A program made the position numbers and the translations under genes. Positions 1 through 8,167 of a stretch of DNA of 64,000 nt are shown one piece after another. Under the pieces are notes generated by a model. That model was not told where the DNA came from, searched no databases, and was given only the letters and a program-made list of their open reading frames with translations. Position 1 is the stretch's first letter; each line of letters opens with the position of its first letter. Source of the DNA: Rhodovulum sp. 12E13 (lineage in GTDB: Bacteria; Pseudomonadota; Alphaproteobacteria; Rhodobacterales; Rhodobacteraceae); contig NZ_QPLK01000001.1 of the NCBI RefSeq assembly GCF_003340565.1, positions 124,001 through 188,000 on the forward strand, given 5' to 3'.

Positions 1-1578
1 AATTCCAGCCAGATGATCGACGACCGCCGCGCCACGCAGGACGCCGCGGACGCCCTGAGCCGGATGCACGGCGCCTGGGCGGCCCGGTCGATGAACATCC
101 TGGCGATGAACTCGGTGACCGAGACGCAGCTGCTGACGGTGGCGCTCGGCTCGGAGGCGCTCAACGGCACCCTGATCGAACAGCAGGCCGCCATCGCCGC
201 CGCGCTCGGCCATATCGGCAGCCACGCTGCGCAGCAGTGCAAGCCGCGGTTCAAGTTCGACCCGTGGCCGATCCTCTGCGGGGCATGGCACGGTCTGGCG
301 TCGATCCCGGCCATGGAGGCCCAGGTCACCCTGCTCGATATCGGGTTCGACTACGACCCCGCCCACGGGATCGAGGTGGCACGGCGCGGCCTGACCGCGA
401 TCGAGGGGATGAACCGCGCCCTGATCGAGCGCTTCCCCCGCGCCATGCACGAGATCGGCGAGGATTATGCCGATGTCCTGGAGATCGACGCGTTCCACTT
501 CGACGATCCCTGCGACACCGACCTGGCGCGCAACTGCGAGAGCGGCCGCACCCGCGACGGCATGGCCCTGCCTGTCGAAGAGGGCGACATGACGACCGGT
601 CTCGCCCGCTGCTTCGTGATGAACAACGGCACCACGACCCGCTCCACCGGCTTTCACGCCCGCGGCTTCGATCTCGGCCAGGGGCCGCTCGACCACGACG
701 GCGCCACGAGCGTGCGCGACTTCATCAACGAAGAGACAGGCGTCGGCGACATGCTGCACGAGTTCAAGGATGCCTACGACAACGGCTTCTTCGCCTCGCG
801 CCTGCCGCACTACTACCACAGCTTCGCGACGCTCGGCGCGCCCACCGATCTGGACTCGCTCGGCAGCGTTGTCGACCTGGTGGGCGAGCTTGTCGGCGAC
901 GACGTGGATCTCGACGAGACACTGGACGGGATCGATTTCGGCAGCCCCGACTGGTTCGACGATCTTCCCCTTGCGGGATCGGGCGTCGAGGGCGCCCTCG
1001 GTGGCCTCGACCTCGGCAGCGCCGCCGGCTGGACCGAGCACCCCGATGGCGCCAACCTGCAGGGCGAGCAGCAGCCGCAGGACGACAACAGCTTCACCCG
1101 CCGGTACGATGCCAAGCTGGCGTCCCTGTGCGCGGGCATCGGCCTGGGGCTCGACCCGCCGCCCCTGGTCACCGGCTTCCTGCCGGTCTTCGAGACCACG
1201 CTTCCCACGGCGTGGAAGCTGCCGGGCATCGGCGCGACGGAGGTCTTCCCGCCGGTCGCTCCCGCCGAGATGCCCGAAGAGTTCCAGATCCTGGCGCTGG
1301 CCCAGCGTGAGCAGAGCACGCGACTGGGTTCCAACGTCTTCACCGATCACGGAACGCCGCACAATTCCTACGGTCAGACCGGCCTGTTCAACCCCGACGG
1401 CGCCGACATCTACTCGGCCAACTGGCGCTACCGGCTGATGGAATCGATGCGTCTCGACAGCCCGGGCGAGGTGGCCGACCGGATGAGCCGCCGCGCACCG
1501 GCCGACTTCGCCGATCTCGTCGACACTCTGCGTGCCATCGACGACCCGGACAGCTGGGAGCGGATCAATGCGCATTGA
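1..1578 (+). CDS. TadG-like Flp pilus assembly protein, 5' end cut off
   Basis: The reading frame is open from the first base, so the true start, probably with a TadG-type N-terminal membrane anchor, lies outside the window; the first ATG is at 13. The visible 525 residues are soluble and acidic. The N-terminal stretch with ATQDAADA followed by AARSMNILAMN resembles the region just after the membrane anchor in TadG-like proteins of alphaproteobacterial tad loci, where such proteins sit at the envelope and assist Flp pilus assembly. No catalytic motif is visible. The stop overlaps the start of the TadE-like gene by 11 bp, indicating translational coupling, and the whole downstream run is a tad operon. 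The family assignment rests on this N-terminal pattern and on context. Confidence 0.6.
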   Translation, partial: NSSQMIDDRRATQDAADALSRMHGAWAARSMNILAMNSVTETQLLTVALGSEALNGTLIEQQAAIAAALGHIGSHAAQQCKPRFKFDPWPILCGAWHGLASIPAMEAQVTLLDIGFDYDPAHGIEVARRGLTAIEGMNRALIERFPRAMHEIGEDYADVLEIDAFHFDDPCDTDLARNCESGRTRDGMALPVEEGDMTTGLARCFVMNNGTTTRSTGFHARGFDLGQGPLDHDGATSVRDFINEETGVGDMLHEFKDAYDNGFFASRLPHYYHSFATLGAPTDLDSLGSVVDLVGELVGDDVDLDETLDGIDFGSPDWFDDLPLAGSGVEGALGGLDLGSAAGWTEHPDGANLQGEQQPQDDNSFTRRYDAKLASLCAGIGLGLDPPPLVTGFLPVFETTLPTAWKLPGIGATEVFPPVAPAEMPEEFQILALAQREQSTRLGSNVFTDHGTPHNSYGQTGLFNPDGADIYSANWRYRLMESMRLDSPGEVADRMSRRAPADFADLVDTLRAIDDPDSWERINAH

Positions 1579-2173
1579 GACGCTCTTCCGCCTGCGCCGC
1601 CGCGGGGGCTCGCTCGCCATCGAGGGGCTGTTCACGCTGCCCTTCGTCGCGGTCATCATCCTGCTGGTGCGCTTCGTCTTCGAGGGCGCGATGACCCGGC
1701 ACGAAGTGGCGGTGCATACCCGCGGCAGCGCCGTGGCCGCCGCTGCGGCCGACAGCACCCTGCCGACCCATTGCCGCCACGATAGTTCTTTCATCCTGCG
1801 CGACGGGGTCTCCAAGAGCTTTCGGGTCTTCTGCCAGGCGCGCGACGGCGAGGAAGGGCTGCGGCAGGAGCGCCCCCTCGCGGAGGCGCTGCGCGCGGGC
1901 ACCGACGGCTGGACCGAACTCGTCGCCGCCTTCGAGGACGAGGCGCCGTTCAACGACTACCGCGCGCGCGGCGACGGCTCGACCCGCTTCGACAGCCCGC
2001 CCTTCCTGGGCCAGCAGGGCACCATCGCCAACGATGCCGCGTATCTCTCGCCCTCGCTGCAGGTCTTCGACCAGAGCGAGGAGCCGTGGGCGTCGGGCCA
2101 CGACGCAGTGATCTGGGAGGAGCTGGGTGACGGCCCGCAGCAACTCTTCCCCAATCTCTTCCCCTCCCGGTGA
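1568..2173 (+). CDS. TadE-like pseudopilin
   Basis: 201 residues from the ATG at 1568. A basic N-terminus (RLRRRGGS) is followed by a single hydrophobic helix at about residues 17-36 that begins with the TadE-type pattern LAIEGLFTLPF, in which a Glu lies just inside the helix as in type IV pseudopilins. The remainder is an extracytoplasmic domain with two Cys (about 70 and 86) that could form a disulfide. TadE-family proteins are processed by the TadV/CpaA peptidase and needed for Flp pilus assembly; a peptidase gene lies at 13222. A longer in-frame start at 1532 would lie deep inside the previous gene and put a non-membrane peptide before the basic segment, so I prefer 1568. The stop codon overlaps the next gene (GTGA). 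Confidence 0.72.
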   Translation: MRIETLFRLRRRGGSLAIEGLFTLPFVAVIILLVRFVFEGAMTRHEVAVHTRGSAVAAAAADSTLPTHCRHDSSFILRDGVSKSFRVFCQARDGEEGLRQERPLAEALRAGTDGWTELVAAFEDEAPFNDYRARGDGSTRFDSPPFLGQQGTIANDAAYLSPSLQVFDQSEEPWASGHDAVIWEELGDGPQQLFPNLFPSR

Positions 2174-2889
2174 GCCCCGCGATGCGCCCTATCCTTGCAG
2201 GTCTCCTTGCCCTCGCGCTCGCCGCCCCGGCCGCCCCCCTGGCGGCGCAGGTCGACCGGGCCGGCGATGCGGTCGTGCGCCAGATCGTCGTGGAACTCGA
2301 CGAGCGGCCCGACCGCATCGCCATGCGGCTGGCCGCCGCCATGCCGACGGGCGCCGACCCGGTGGCGATGGGCGACGGCAGCTACATGCTCGGCATTTCG
2401 GGCGCGCGGCTGCCGACGGCGCTCGCGCGCTTCCTGTCGCACAGCCTCGAGGGCGCGGGCGGCCCCGGCCTGCCGCTGCACCGCGTGCGCACGGTCAGCC
2501 TGCATATTGGCCCGTCCGAGGAGGGCACGCAGCTGCGCGTCCTGCTCGTCGCACCCCGGACGGAGGCGAGCCGTCAGGTGGCGCGCGCCTTCCACGAGCG
2601 CGTCACGGGCGCGCCGATCGCGGCGGGGGCCGAGATCCTGCTCGACGGCGCCACGGCGGGCGGCACGGGCGATCTCGTCCTGTCGCGCCCCGGCGACCGG
2701 GCGAGCACCGTCGAGGCCTATTCGGCGAGCCTGACGGCGGGGGGCCATCTGGTGACCACCCGCTCGCACGCCGGCGACACGCTCGTCATGGGCGAAAGGG
2801 GCGGCGGCGCGTCGCTCGTGTTCGTCAAGTCCGACGCCGACCGCCCCGGGCGGTCGCTCGTCGTCATCCGTTCCCTGGAGGAAGAATGA
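2170..2889 (+). CDS. exported protein of the tad operon, function unknown
   Basis: 239 residues from a GTG at 2170 that overlaps the preceding stop; an in-frame ATG at 2182 is the alternative start. An N-terminal signal peptide is clear (hydrophobic LAGLLALALAAPAAPLAAQ, likely cleaved after the Ala-rich stretch at about residue 26). The mature part is mixed alpha/beta, with no recognised motif and no further membrane segment. It is tightly coupled to both neighbours by 4-bp overlaps (GTGA at its start, ATGA at its end), so it is very probably produced together with the pilus machinery and acts in the periplasm. I do not recognise the family. Confidence 0.6.
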   Translation: MSPAMRPILAGLLALALAAPAAPLAAQVDRAGDAVVRQIVVELDERPDRIAMRLAAAMPTGADPVAMGDGSYMLGISGARLPTALARFLSHSLEGAGGPGLPLHRVRTVSLHIGPSEEGTQLRVLLVAPRTEASRQVARAFHERVTGAPIAAGAEILLDGATAGGTGDLVLSRPGDRASTVEAYSASLTAGGHLVTTRSHAGDTLVMGERGGGASLVFVKSDADRPGRSLVVIRSLEEE

Positions 2890-3611
2890 TGCGCTCGATA
2901 ATCCATGCATGTGCGGCGCTGTTCGCCTTCGGTGCCGCATTCTACTACTATCAGGACGTCACCCGCATGACCGAAACGGTCCCGAAGCTGCGGCTCGTTA
3001 CCGAGGAGGGGGCGATGATCGCCGCGGGCACCGAGATCGACGAGGCGTTCCTCGACACCAACGTCGTGACGCAGACCGTTCCGGCCGCCCTGGCCGGCGA
3101 GTTCCGCTGGGCGCTCGACGACACGCCGGCAAATCGACTGAACCTGCTTGGCCAGGCCTTCACCCGCGACGTTCCCGGCGGCACGTTCCTCGACCGCACG
3201 CTGTTCTTCGAGAGTCCCGAGGGCGCGTTCGCCCGCCGGATCCGCGCGGGGCACCGCGCCTTCTCGATCCCAGTGGAAGCGAACCGCGCGGTGGAGAACT
3301 TCATCGAGCCGGGCAGTCGTGTCGACGTGATGGGCACGTTCGAATTGCCCACCGGGGCGCTCGAGGCCCGGCACCTGCTCGAGAACGTCGAGGTGATGGC
3401 CGTGGGCACCTTCGCCACGCGGGGCGAATACGAACGCGCCGAGGCGCCGGGCTACAACTCTGTCACGCTGCAGGCGCCGGGCGCCCTCGTCACCGCCTTC
3501 GTCGTCGAGTCCGCTCTGGCGATCGGCGATCTCGTGCTGGTGCTGCGCAACCCGTGCGAGGCGGCGTCGGCCGACTGCGTGGGCGGCGAGACCGGGGAGG
3601 CGCTGCGATGA
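2886..3611 (+). CDS. cpaB: Flp pilus assembly protein CpaB/RcpC
   Basis: 241 residues from the ATG at 2886 (a second ATG follows directly). A membrane helix at about residues 5-23 is followed by a periplasmic region. The CpaB/RcpC signature is seen at about residues 123-150: RAFSIPVEANRAVENF, then PGSRVDVMG, which belongs to the SAF-type domain of the family. Known CpaB proteins are periplasmic partners of the CpaC secretin in the Flp pilus. A C-terminal Cys pair (CEAASADC) is conspicuous. The length is a little short for the family. The gene overlaps the previous stop (ATGA) and the next start (ATGA), and its position directly before cpaF is the usual tad order, except that no secretin gene lies between them in this window. 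Confidence 0.82.
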   Translation: MMRSIIHACAALFAFGAAFYYYQDVTRMTETVPKLRLVTEEGAMIAAGTEIDEAFLDTNVVTQTVPAALAGEFRWALDDTPANRLNLLGQAFTRDVPGGTFLDRTLFFESPEGAFARRIRAGHRAFSIPVEANRAVENFIEPGSRVDVMGTFELPTGALEARHLLENVEVMAVGTFATRGEYERAEAPGYNSVTLQAPGALVTAFVVESALAIGDLVLVLRNPCEAASADCVGGETGEALR

Positions 3612-5548
3612 GCGCCGGCCACGCCCATCTGCGGATCTGCGACGCCTACGGCAACCGCCGGGCCGTCGTCACGCTGGACAGGAATTTCTACGAGCTGGGC
3701 GGCGACCGGACGCGCGCGGCCGATACCGGCTACATTCACCTCGAGGCGGCCGGCACCCTGCCGCGCCACCTGCGCCTGATGCGCCCCAGCGAGCGCGGCT
3801 CCTGGCAGCTCACCCCGATGGCGCCGGGGGTGAAGCTGGGGCGGCGCACGCTCGACACCGGCGAGACCGAGGCCGTCGAGCATGGCAACGAGATCTGGAT
3901 CGGCAACAACCTGCTGCAGGTGCTCACCGTCTCGCAGGGGATCACCCGGACCGCGGTGATGGCCGAGCTCTCCGACCTCGAGATGATGCTCAACGAGGCG
4001 CTGCTCGAATACGAGGATCGCCGCCGCGACATCTTCGACGACAACGAGCGCCGCCGCGAGCAGCTTCTGTCGGAAGAGCTCGACCGCCTGCTCGCCGAGG
4101 AGCTGAACGTCTCGGCCAGCGCCCGCACCACAGCCACGATCAACCGCTACTGCGCCGAGGCGCTGCGGCGACAGCTGATCTCGGCCTGCCTGATGAGCGG
4201 GACGCGCGGCGATCTCGTGCTGGCCTACACCCAGCTCTCCGACGACCAGAAGGCGCGCGCCGTCGAACTGCGCGAGGAACTCGCATCGGAACTCGGGCTC
4301 GACATGGAGGCGCATACCAGCGCGCAGGATCTCGCGCGCCTGCACGAGGGCTTCGCGGCGGCCTACAAGGCGATCTCGCCGATGATCACCGAGACGCTGA
4401 AACAGGCGCTGATCCGCGACGCGGTGCGCGAGAAGGTGCTGAGCCTCTTCTTCCGCCTCGGGCCCGTGCAGTTCCTCGTCGACATCCCGACCATCTCCGA
4501 GATCATGGTCTGCGGCCACGACCGCATCTTCGTGGAGAAGGGCAACGCGATGTTCGAGACGGGGCTTTCGTTCGCCTCGGAGCGCGAGCTCTTCACGGTC
4601 GCGGCGCGCATCGCCGGGCGCGACGGCAAGCAGCTGACCGAGGGCACGCCGATGGCCGACGCGCGCCTGCCCGACGGCAGCCGCTCCAACATCGTGGCCT
4701 CGCCCACCGCCCTCAACGGCGTGTCGCTGACAATCCGCAAGTTCGGCAACAGGCACCTGACCGTGCCGATGCTGCGCGAGGGCCGGACGCTCAGCTACCC
4801 CATGGAGAGGCTCCTGCGCGCCTGCGTGCTCGCGCGCAAGAACATCGTCATCTCCGGCGGCACCGGCTCGGGCAAGACGACGCTGCTGAACGCGCTGTCG
4901 ATGTTCGTGCCCGAGACCGAGCGCATCGTGACCATCGAGGACACCGCCGAGCTGCGCCTGCTCAACCGCAACCTCGTGACGCTCGAGGCGCGGCGGGCCA
5001 ATGTCGACGGCCGCGGCGAGATCTCGATCCGCGACCTCGTGCGCAACGCGCTGCGGATGCGGCCCGACCGGATCGTGGTGGGCGAGTGCCGTGGCGGCGA
5101 GACGCTCGACATGCTGCAGGCGATGAACACCGGCCATTCCGGCTCGATGACCACCGCCCACGCCAACTCGCCGTCCGACCTGATCCTGCGGCTGGAGACG
5201 ATGGTGCTGCAATCGGGCGAGGAAATCCCGATCCACGCTATCCGCCAGCAGATCAGCGCCGCGATCGATCTCGTGGTGCAGGTGCGAAAGACCCGCTCGC
5301 TCGACCCCGACGCCCGCCCCGACGCGCGCCAGCGCACGATCGTCGAGATCGCCGAGATGGGCGATTTCGACCCCGATACCGGCGAGATCGCGGTCAACCC
5401 GATCTTCGAGCTCGACGACAGCGGCCCACTCCCGCAATTCGTGATCTCGGGATACATCCCCTCGTTCTTCCACGAGCTCACCGACCGCGAGCTGCTCGAC
5501 ATCGAGGATTTCTTCGAGGAACCGGAGATGCGCCGTGCCGTCGCTTGA
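3608..5548 (+). CDS. cpaF: Tad pilus ATPase CpaF/TadA with an N-terminal FHA-like domain
   Basis: 646 residues, longer than ordinary CpaF (usually under 500-550). The C-terminal part is a type II/IV secretion ATPase: Walker A GGTGSGKTT at 417-425, the GECRGGE segment at about 493-499 and the conserved TTAHANS at about 515. This motor energises Flp pilus assembly with TadB and TadC. The extra N-terminal 110 residues look like an FHA fold: LPRHLRL at about 50, a Trp-containing strand, and the closing strand IWIGNNLLQVL at about 97-107; the usual phospho-binding Ser is Pro here. A charged helical linker (about 133-165, rich in Glu and Arg) joins the two parts. A second FHA-like protein is encoded at 7322, so phospho-threonine or degenerate FHA recognition may control this motor. 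The ATPase assignment is firm, the FHA reading moderate. Confidence 0.9.
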   Translation: MSAGHAHLRICDAYGNRRAVVTLDRNFYELGGDRTRAADTGYIHLEAAGTLPRHLRLMRPSERGSWQLTPMAPGVKLGRRTLDTGETEAVEHGNEIWIGNNLLQVLTVSQGITRTAVMAELSDLEMMLNEALLEYEDRRRDIFDDNERRREQLLSEELDRLLAEELNVSASARTTATINRYCAEALRRQLISACLMSGTRGDLVLAYTQLSDDQKARAVELREELASELGLDMEAHTSAQDLARLHEGFAAAYKAISPMITETLKQALIRDAVREKVLSLFFRLGPVQFLVDIPTISEIMVCGHDRIFVEKGNAMFETGLSFASERELFTVAARIAGRDGKQLTEGTPMADARLPDGSRSNIVASPTALNGVSLTIRKFGNRHLTVPMLREGRTLSYPMERLLRACVLARKNIVISGGTGSGKTTLLNALSMFVPETERIVTIEDTAELRLLNRNLVTLEARRANVDGRGEISIRDLVRNALRMRPDRIVVGECRGGETLDMLQAMNTGHSGSMTTAHANSPSDLILRLETMVLQSGEEIPIHAIRQQISAAIDLVVQVRKTRSLDPDARPDARQRTIVEIAEMGDFDPDTGEIAVNPIFELDDSGPLPQFVISGYIPSFFHELTDRELLDIEDFFEEPEMRRAVA

Positions 5549-6404
5549 GCCCTCGTTGCCCCTGACCCTGCTCGCGGCCGCGCTGGTGGCGGGCGGCATC
5601 TTCGCCGGCATCGCGCTCGCGATCCGGCTGCTCGACCGGGTCTGGCAGGGCCTGCCCGAGATGCGGCGCGACCGGGCCGGCGCGGTGCTCGCCACCGTCT
5701 TCGGCCCCGAGATGGAGCCGGCAGATGCCGTCCTGCTCGTGCTGTTCGGCAATATCGTCGCCGTCGGCGCGATGATCGTGTTCGGTGTGCCGGTCGTCTT
5801 CATCCTGCTGCTGGTGGCGGGCGGCCTGCTCGCCCCGGTCGCGCTCTACCGGATGGCCTCGATCCGGCGTCAGCGCGAGCTCGACCTCGCCCTGCCGCTC
5901 GCGCTGCAGCAGGTCGCCAACGAGATGGGGGCGGGCGCCACGCTCGAGACCGCGCTCAAGAAGGTCGCCCGCACGGCGCCAGCGCCCGCCGATATCGAGA
6001 TCTCGCGCCTGCACCGCCGGGTCGAGGTGATGGGGATCGACGCTGCCTTCGCCGAGATGGCGCAGCGCCTCGACAGCCGCAGCTTCGCGATCACGGCCGC
6101 CGTCATGCGGGTCGGCACCTCGTCGGGCGGACGGTTCGTCGAGGCGCTCAAGAGCCTCAGCCGCACCCTGATCGAGATCGAGCGGCTCAACCGCAAGATC
6201 CGCACCGCCTCGGAGAACGGGCGCCGCAACCTCTACCTGATGTCGCTCATCGGCCCCCTCATCGCCCTCGCCTCGTCCTTCGTGGTCGACCACCAGGAGC
6301 CGCTTCTGCAGGACAGCTTCGGCCAGCTTCTCATCGGCGTCGCGGTGCTGATGTTCGTGGCCGCGCATTTCCTCGGGTTCAAGCTCACCAGGGTGAAGGT
6401 ATGA
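5535..6404 (+). CDS. tadB: Tad pilus inner-membrane protein TadB
   Basis: 289 residues from a GTG at 5535 that lies inside the last codons of cpaF. The layout is that of a T2SSF-type membrane platform protein: an N-terminal helix (about 9-30), a helical pair at about 73-110, a cytoplasmic T2SSF domain (with the pattern LALQQVANEMGAGATLETAL and later RVGTSSGGRFVEAL), and two C-terminal helices (about 236-256 and 264-284). With TadC it forms the inner-membrane platform driven by CpaF. The start choice rests on overlap spacing and on including the first hydrophobic helix. Confidence 0.88.
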   Translation: MPSLEPSLPLTLLAAALVAGGIFAGIALAIRLLDRVWQGLPEMRRDRAGAVLATVFGPEMEPADAVLLVLFGNIVAVGAMIVFGVPVVFILLLVAGGLLAPVALYRMASIRRQRELDLALPLALQQVANEMGAGATLETALKKVARTAPAPADIEISRLHRRVEVMGIDAAFAEMAQRLDSRSFAITAAVMRVGTSSGGRFVEALKSLSRTLIEIERLNRKIRTASENGRRNLYLMSLIGPLIALASSFVVDHQEPLLQDSFGQLLIGVAVLMFVAAHFLGFKLTRVKV

Positions 6405-7309
6405 CGCCCGAACACGCCCCCCTCGTCATCGCGGCGCTCGTCTTTCTCGGCGTCCTGTCGATCGGCCTGATCATCGGCGACGCCGTCGAACGGAACACCC
6501 GCCGCTTCAGTGCGGAGCTGGCCGGCGAGTCGATGCTCGCCGAGCAGAACAGCCGCGTCATCCGCGCGCTCGGGCGCACCTTCCGCGGTCTCGGCGTGCC
6601 GTTCGACACCGGGTGGCTCGACGTCAGGCTGACCTATGCCGGCCGGCCCTATGGCGGCATCGGCGGGCAGGAATACATGGCCGCGACCATCGTGCTGGCG
6701 AGCCTCGTCGGGCTCGGCGCGGGCGCGTTCTTCACCGCGGCCGGCGCCATGGGCGGCGAGGGCATCTCGCTTGCCACCTTCGTCACCTGGGCCGTGGTGA
6801 TCGGGCCGATCGTGGCCATCCTGCTGCTGCAGGACGTCAACTCGAAGGCGCGCGAGACCTCGTTCGACATAGAGCGCGAGTTCCCGTTCTTCCTCGATCT
6901 CGCGGTGCTCGTGGTGCAGGCGGGCGGCACGCCCTACCGCGCGCTCGGCAAGTATGTCGAGGCCTCGCCCGGCACGGCCCTGTCGCATGAGATCGCCATC
7001 ACGGCCAAGGATGCCGACGCCACCAGCTTCGAGGAGGCGCTGTTGCGACTGGCCGACCGGGTGGAGCCGACCTCGGTCAAGACGATCCTCAAGAACCTCG
7101 CGCAGGGCGAGAAGTCGTCGGGCGAGGCCGAGCAGTTCTACACCGAGCAGGCCGAAGAGCTGCGCCACCTGCGCGAGGAGCTGGCCAACCGCACCGCGGA
7201 GCGGCTGCGGACCAACATCGTGTTTCCCGTCTTTCTCATGCTGTTCGGAATCGTGATCGCGGCGCTCGCGCCGACGATCATCTCGATCCGCAGCCAGGGC
7301 TTCTTCTAG
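6401..7309 (+). CDS. tadC: Tad pilus inner-membrane protein TadC
   Basis: 302 residues starting at the ATG overlapping the tadB stop by 4 bp. It has an N-terminal membrane helix (about 8-27), a central helical pair (about 95-145) and a C-terminal helix (about 270-292). The cytoplasmic T2SSF domain is visible with FPFFLDLAVLVVQAGGTPYRAL and the GE(K)SSG segment. TadB and TadC normally form a paired platform for the CpaF motor. After this gene the tad order is broken: instead of TadD-type TPR proteins, four regulatory-looking genes follow, beginning 12 bp downstream. Confidence 0.88.
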   Translation: MTPEHAPLVIAALVFLGVLSIGLIIGDAVERNTRRFSAELAGESMLAEQNSRVIRALGRTFRGLGVPFDTGWLDVRLTYAGRPYGGIGGQEYMAATIVLASLVGLGAGAFFTAAGAMGGEGISLATFVTWAVVIGPIVAILLLQDVNSKARETSFDIEREFPFFLDLAVLVVQAGGTPYRALGKYVEASPGTALSHEIAITAKDADATSFEEALLRLADRVEPTSVKTILKNLAQGEKSSGEAEQFYTEQAEELRHLREELANRTAERLRTNIVFPVFLMLFGIVIAALAPTIISIRSQGFF

Positions 7310-7321
7310 GGCGCGTCGGAC

Positions 7322-8146
7322 ATGCTGAAGCAGAAGGGGATCAGGGCCGAGGTGGTCGAGGGCGTCGATCTGGAGGAGGCGATGTTCCTCACCGGCGACC
7401 GGGTCTCGGTGGGCTCGGGGCCGGACGACACCCTGCGCCTCGGCGGCGCGCGGATCGTGCCGGGGCATGTCGTCTTCGCCCGCGCGGAGAATGGCCGCGG
7501 CTGGGAATACTTCACCTCCGGCGCGGGCGAGGTCGAGATCTCGTCGGGCAATCCGCGGACCGGCCCGGCCCGGCCGGGGCTCACCTTCCGGCTCGGCGCC
7601 GACACGGTGCTGAAGCTGACGCGCGAGGCGCTGCCGGCCCAGCTGCGCGAGACGGGCGAGGAGGAAAGGAAGGAGATCCCGCTCGTGATCGCGCTGCCGA
7701 TCATGGCCGCCGTCGCGATCGGCTTCGGCGTCTACGTCAACGCGCTGACGAGCGGCGGCTCGAGAGAGGCGACGGGCCTGCGCACCGCGCCGTGGCTCAC
7801 CGACCTGGCCGCCTATGGCCGCGCCCTCGACGTCTGTCTCGAGGCCGCGGGCGCAGAGACCACCCAGCGCGTGCCCGCCGGCGCGCCCGATGCCGCCTTT
7901 CGCGCCTACAGCGCCGCCGCGGCAGCGGGGCTTGAGGGCGATCTGCCCGACCTGCGCCTTGCGCTCGGCCGGCAGGTCCGCAGCCTGATCGTCGACGCCC
8001 ACCTCCTGGCCGGGGCGGGCCACTTCTCGGAGGCGGCCGAGACGCTGCGCCGGGTGCCGCCGATGCTGCCCACCGACAACGAGACCTGTCCGATAAACAC
8101 GGCCGCGCGCGCCGACTTCTCCGTCTTCCAGCGCCGTGCCGAGTAA
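7322..8146 (+). CDS. membrane-anchored FHA-like protein
   Basis: 274 residues. The N-terminal 100 residues resemble an FHA domain: VSVGSGPDDTLRL, then IVPGHVVF (the position of the conserved SxxH, with the Ser replaced by Pro) and a terminal strand VLKL. A single membrane helix at about 120-142 follows, and then an extracytoplasmic helical region with a Cys near its end. FHA domains bind phosphothreonine; here the binding Ser is missing, as in the FHA-like part of the upstream CpaF. It sits 12 bp after tadC and 21 bp before the pseudokinase gene, so the three are probably co-transcribed and may form one inner-membrane assembly. Identification is by motif pattern only. Confidence 0.62.
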   Translation: MLKQKGIRAEVVEGVDLEEAMFLTGDRVSVGSGPDDTLRLGGARIVPGHVVFARAENGRGWEYFTSGAGEVEISSGNPRTGPARPGLTFRLGADTVLKLTREALPAQLRETGEEERKEIPLVIALPIMAAVAIGFGVYVNALTSGGSREATGLRTAPWLTDLAAYGRALDVCLEAAGAETTQRVPAGAPDAAFRAYSAAAAAGLEGDLPDLRLALGRQVRSLIVDAHLLAGAGHFSEAAETLRRVPPMLPTDNETCPINTAARADFSVFQRRAE

Positions 8147-8167
8147 CACGAGAAAGGGACACCCGAC

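Noticed and set aside
3452-5803. Long reverse-strand frame opposite cpaF
   Set aside because: Low-complexity composition with no domain; cpaF motifs are unambiguous on the forward strand.
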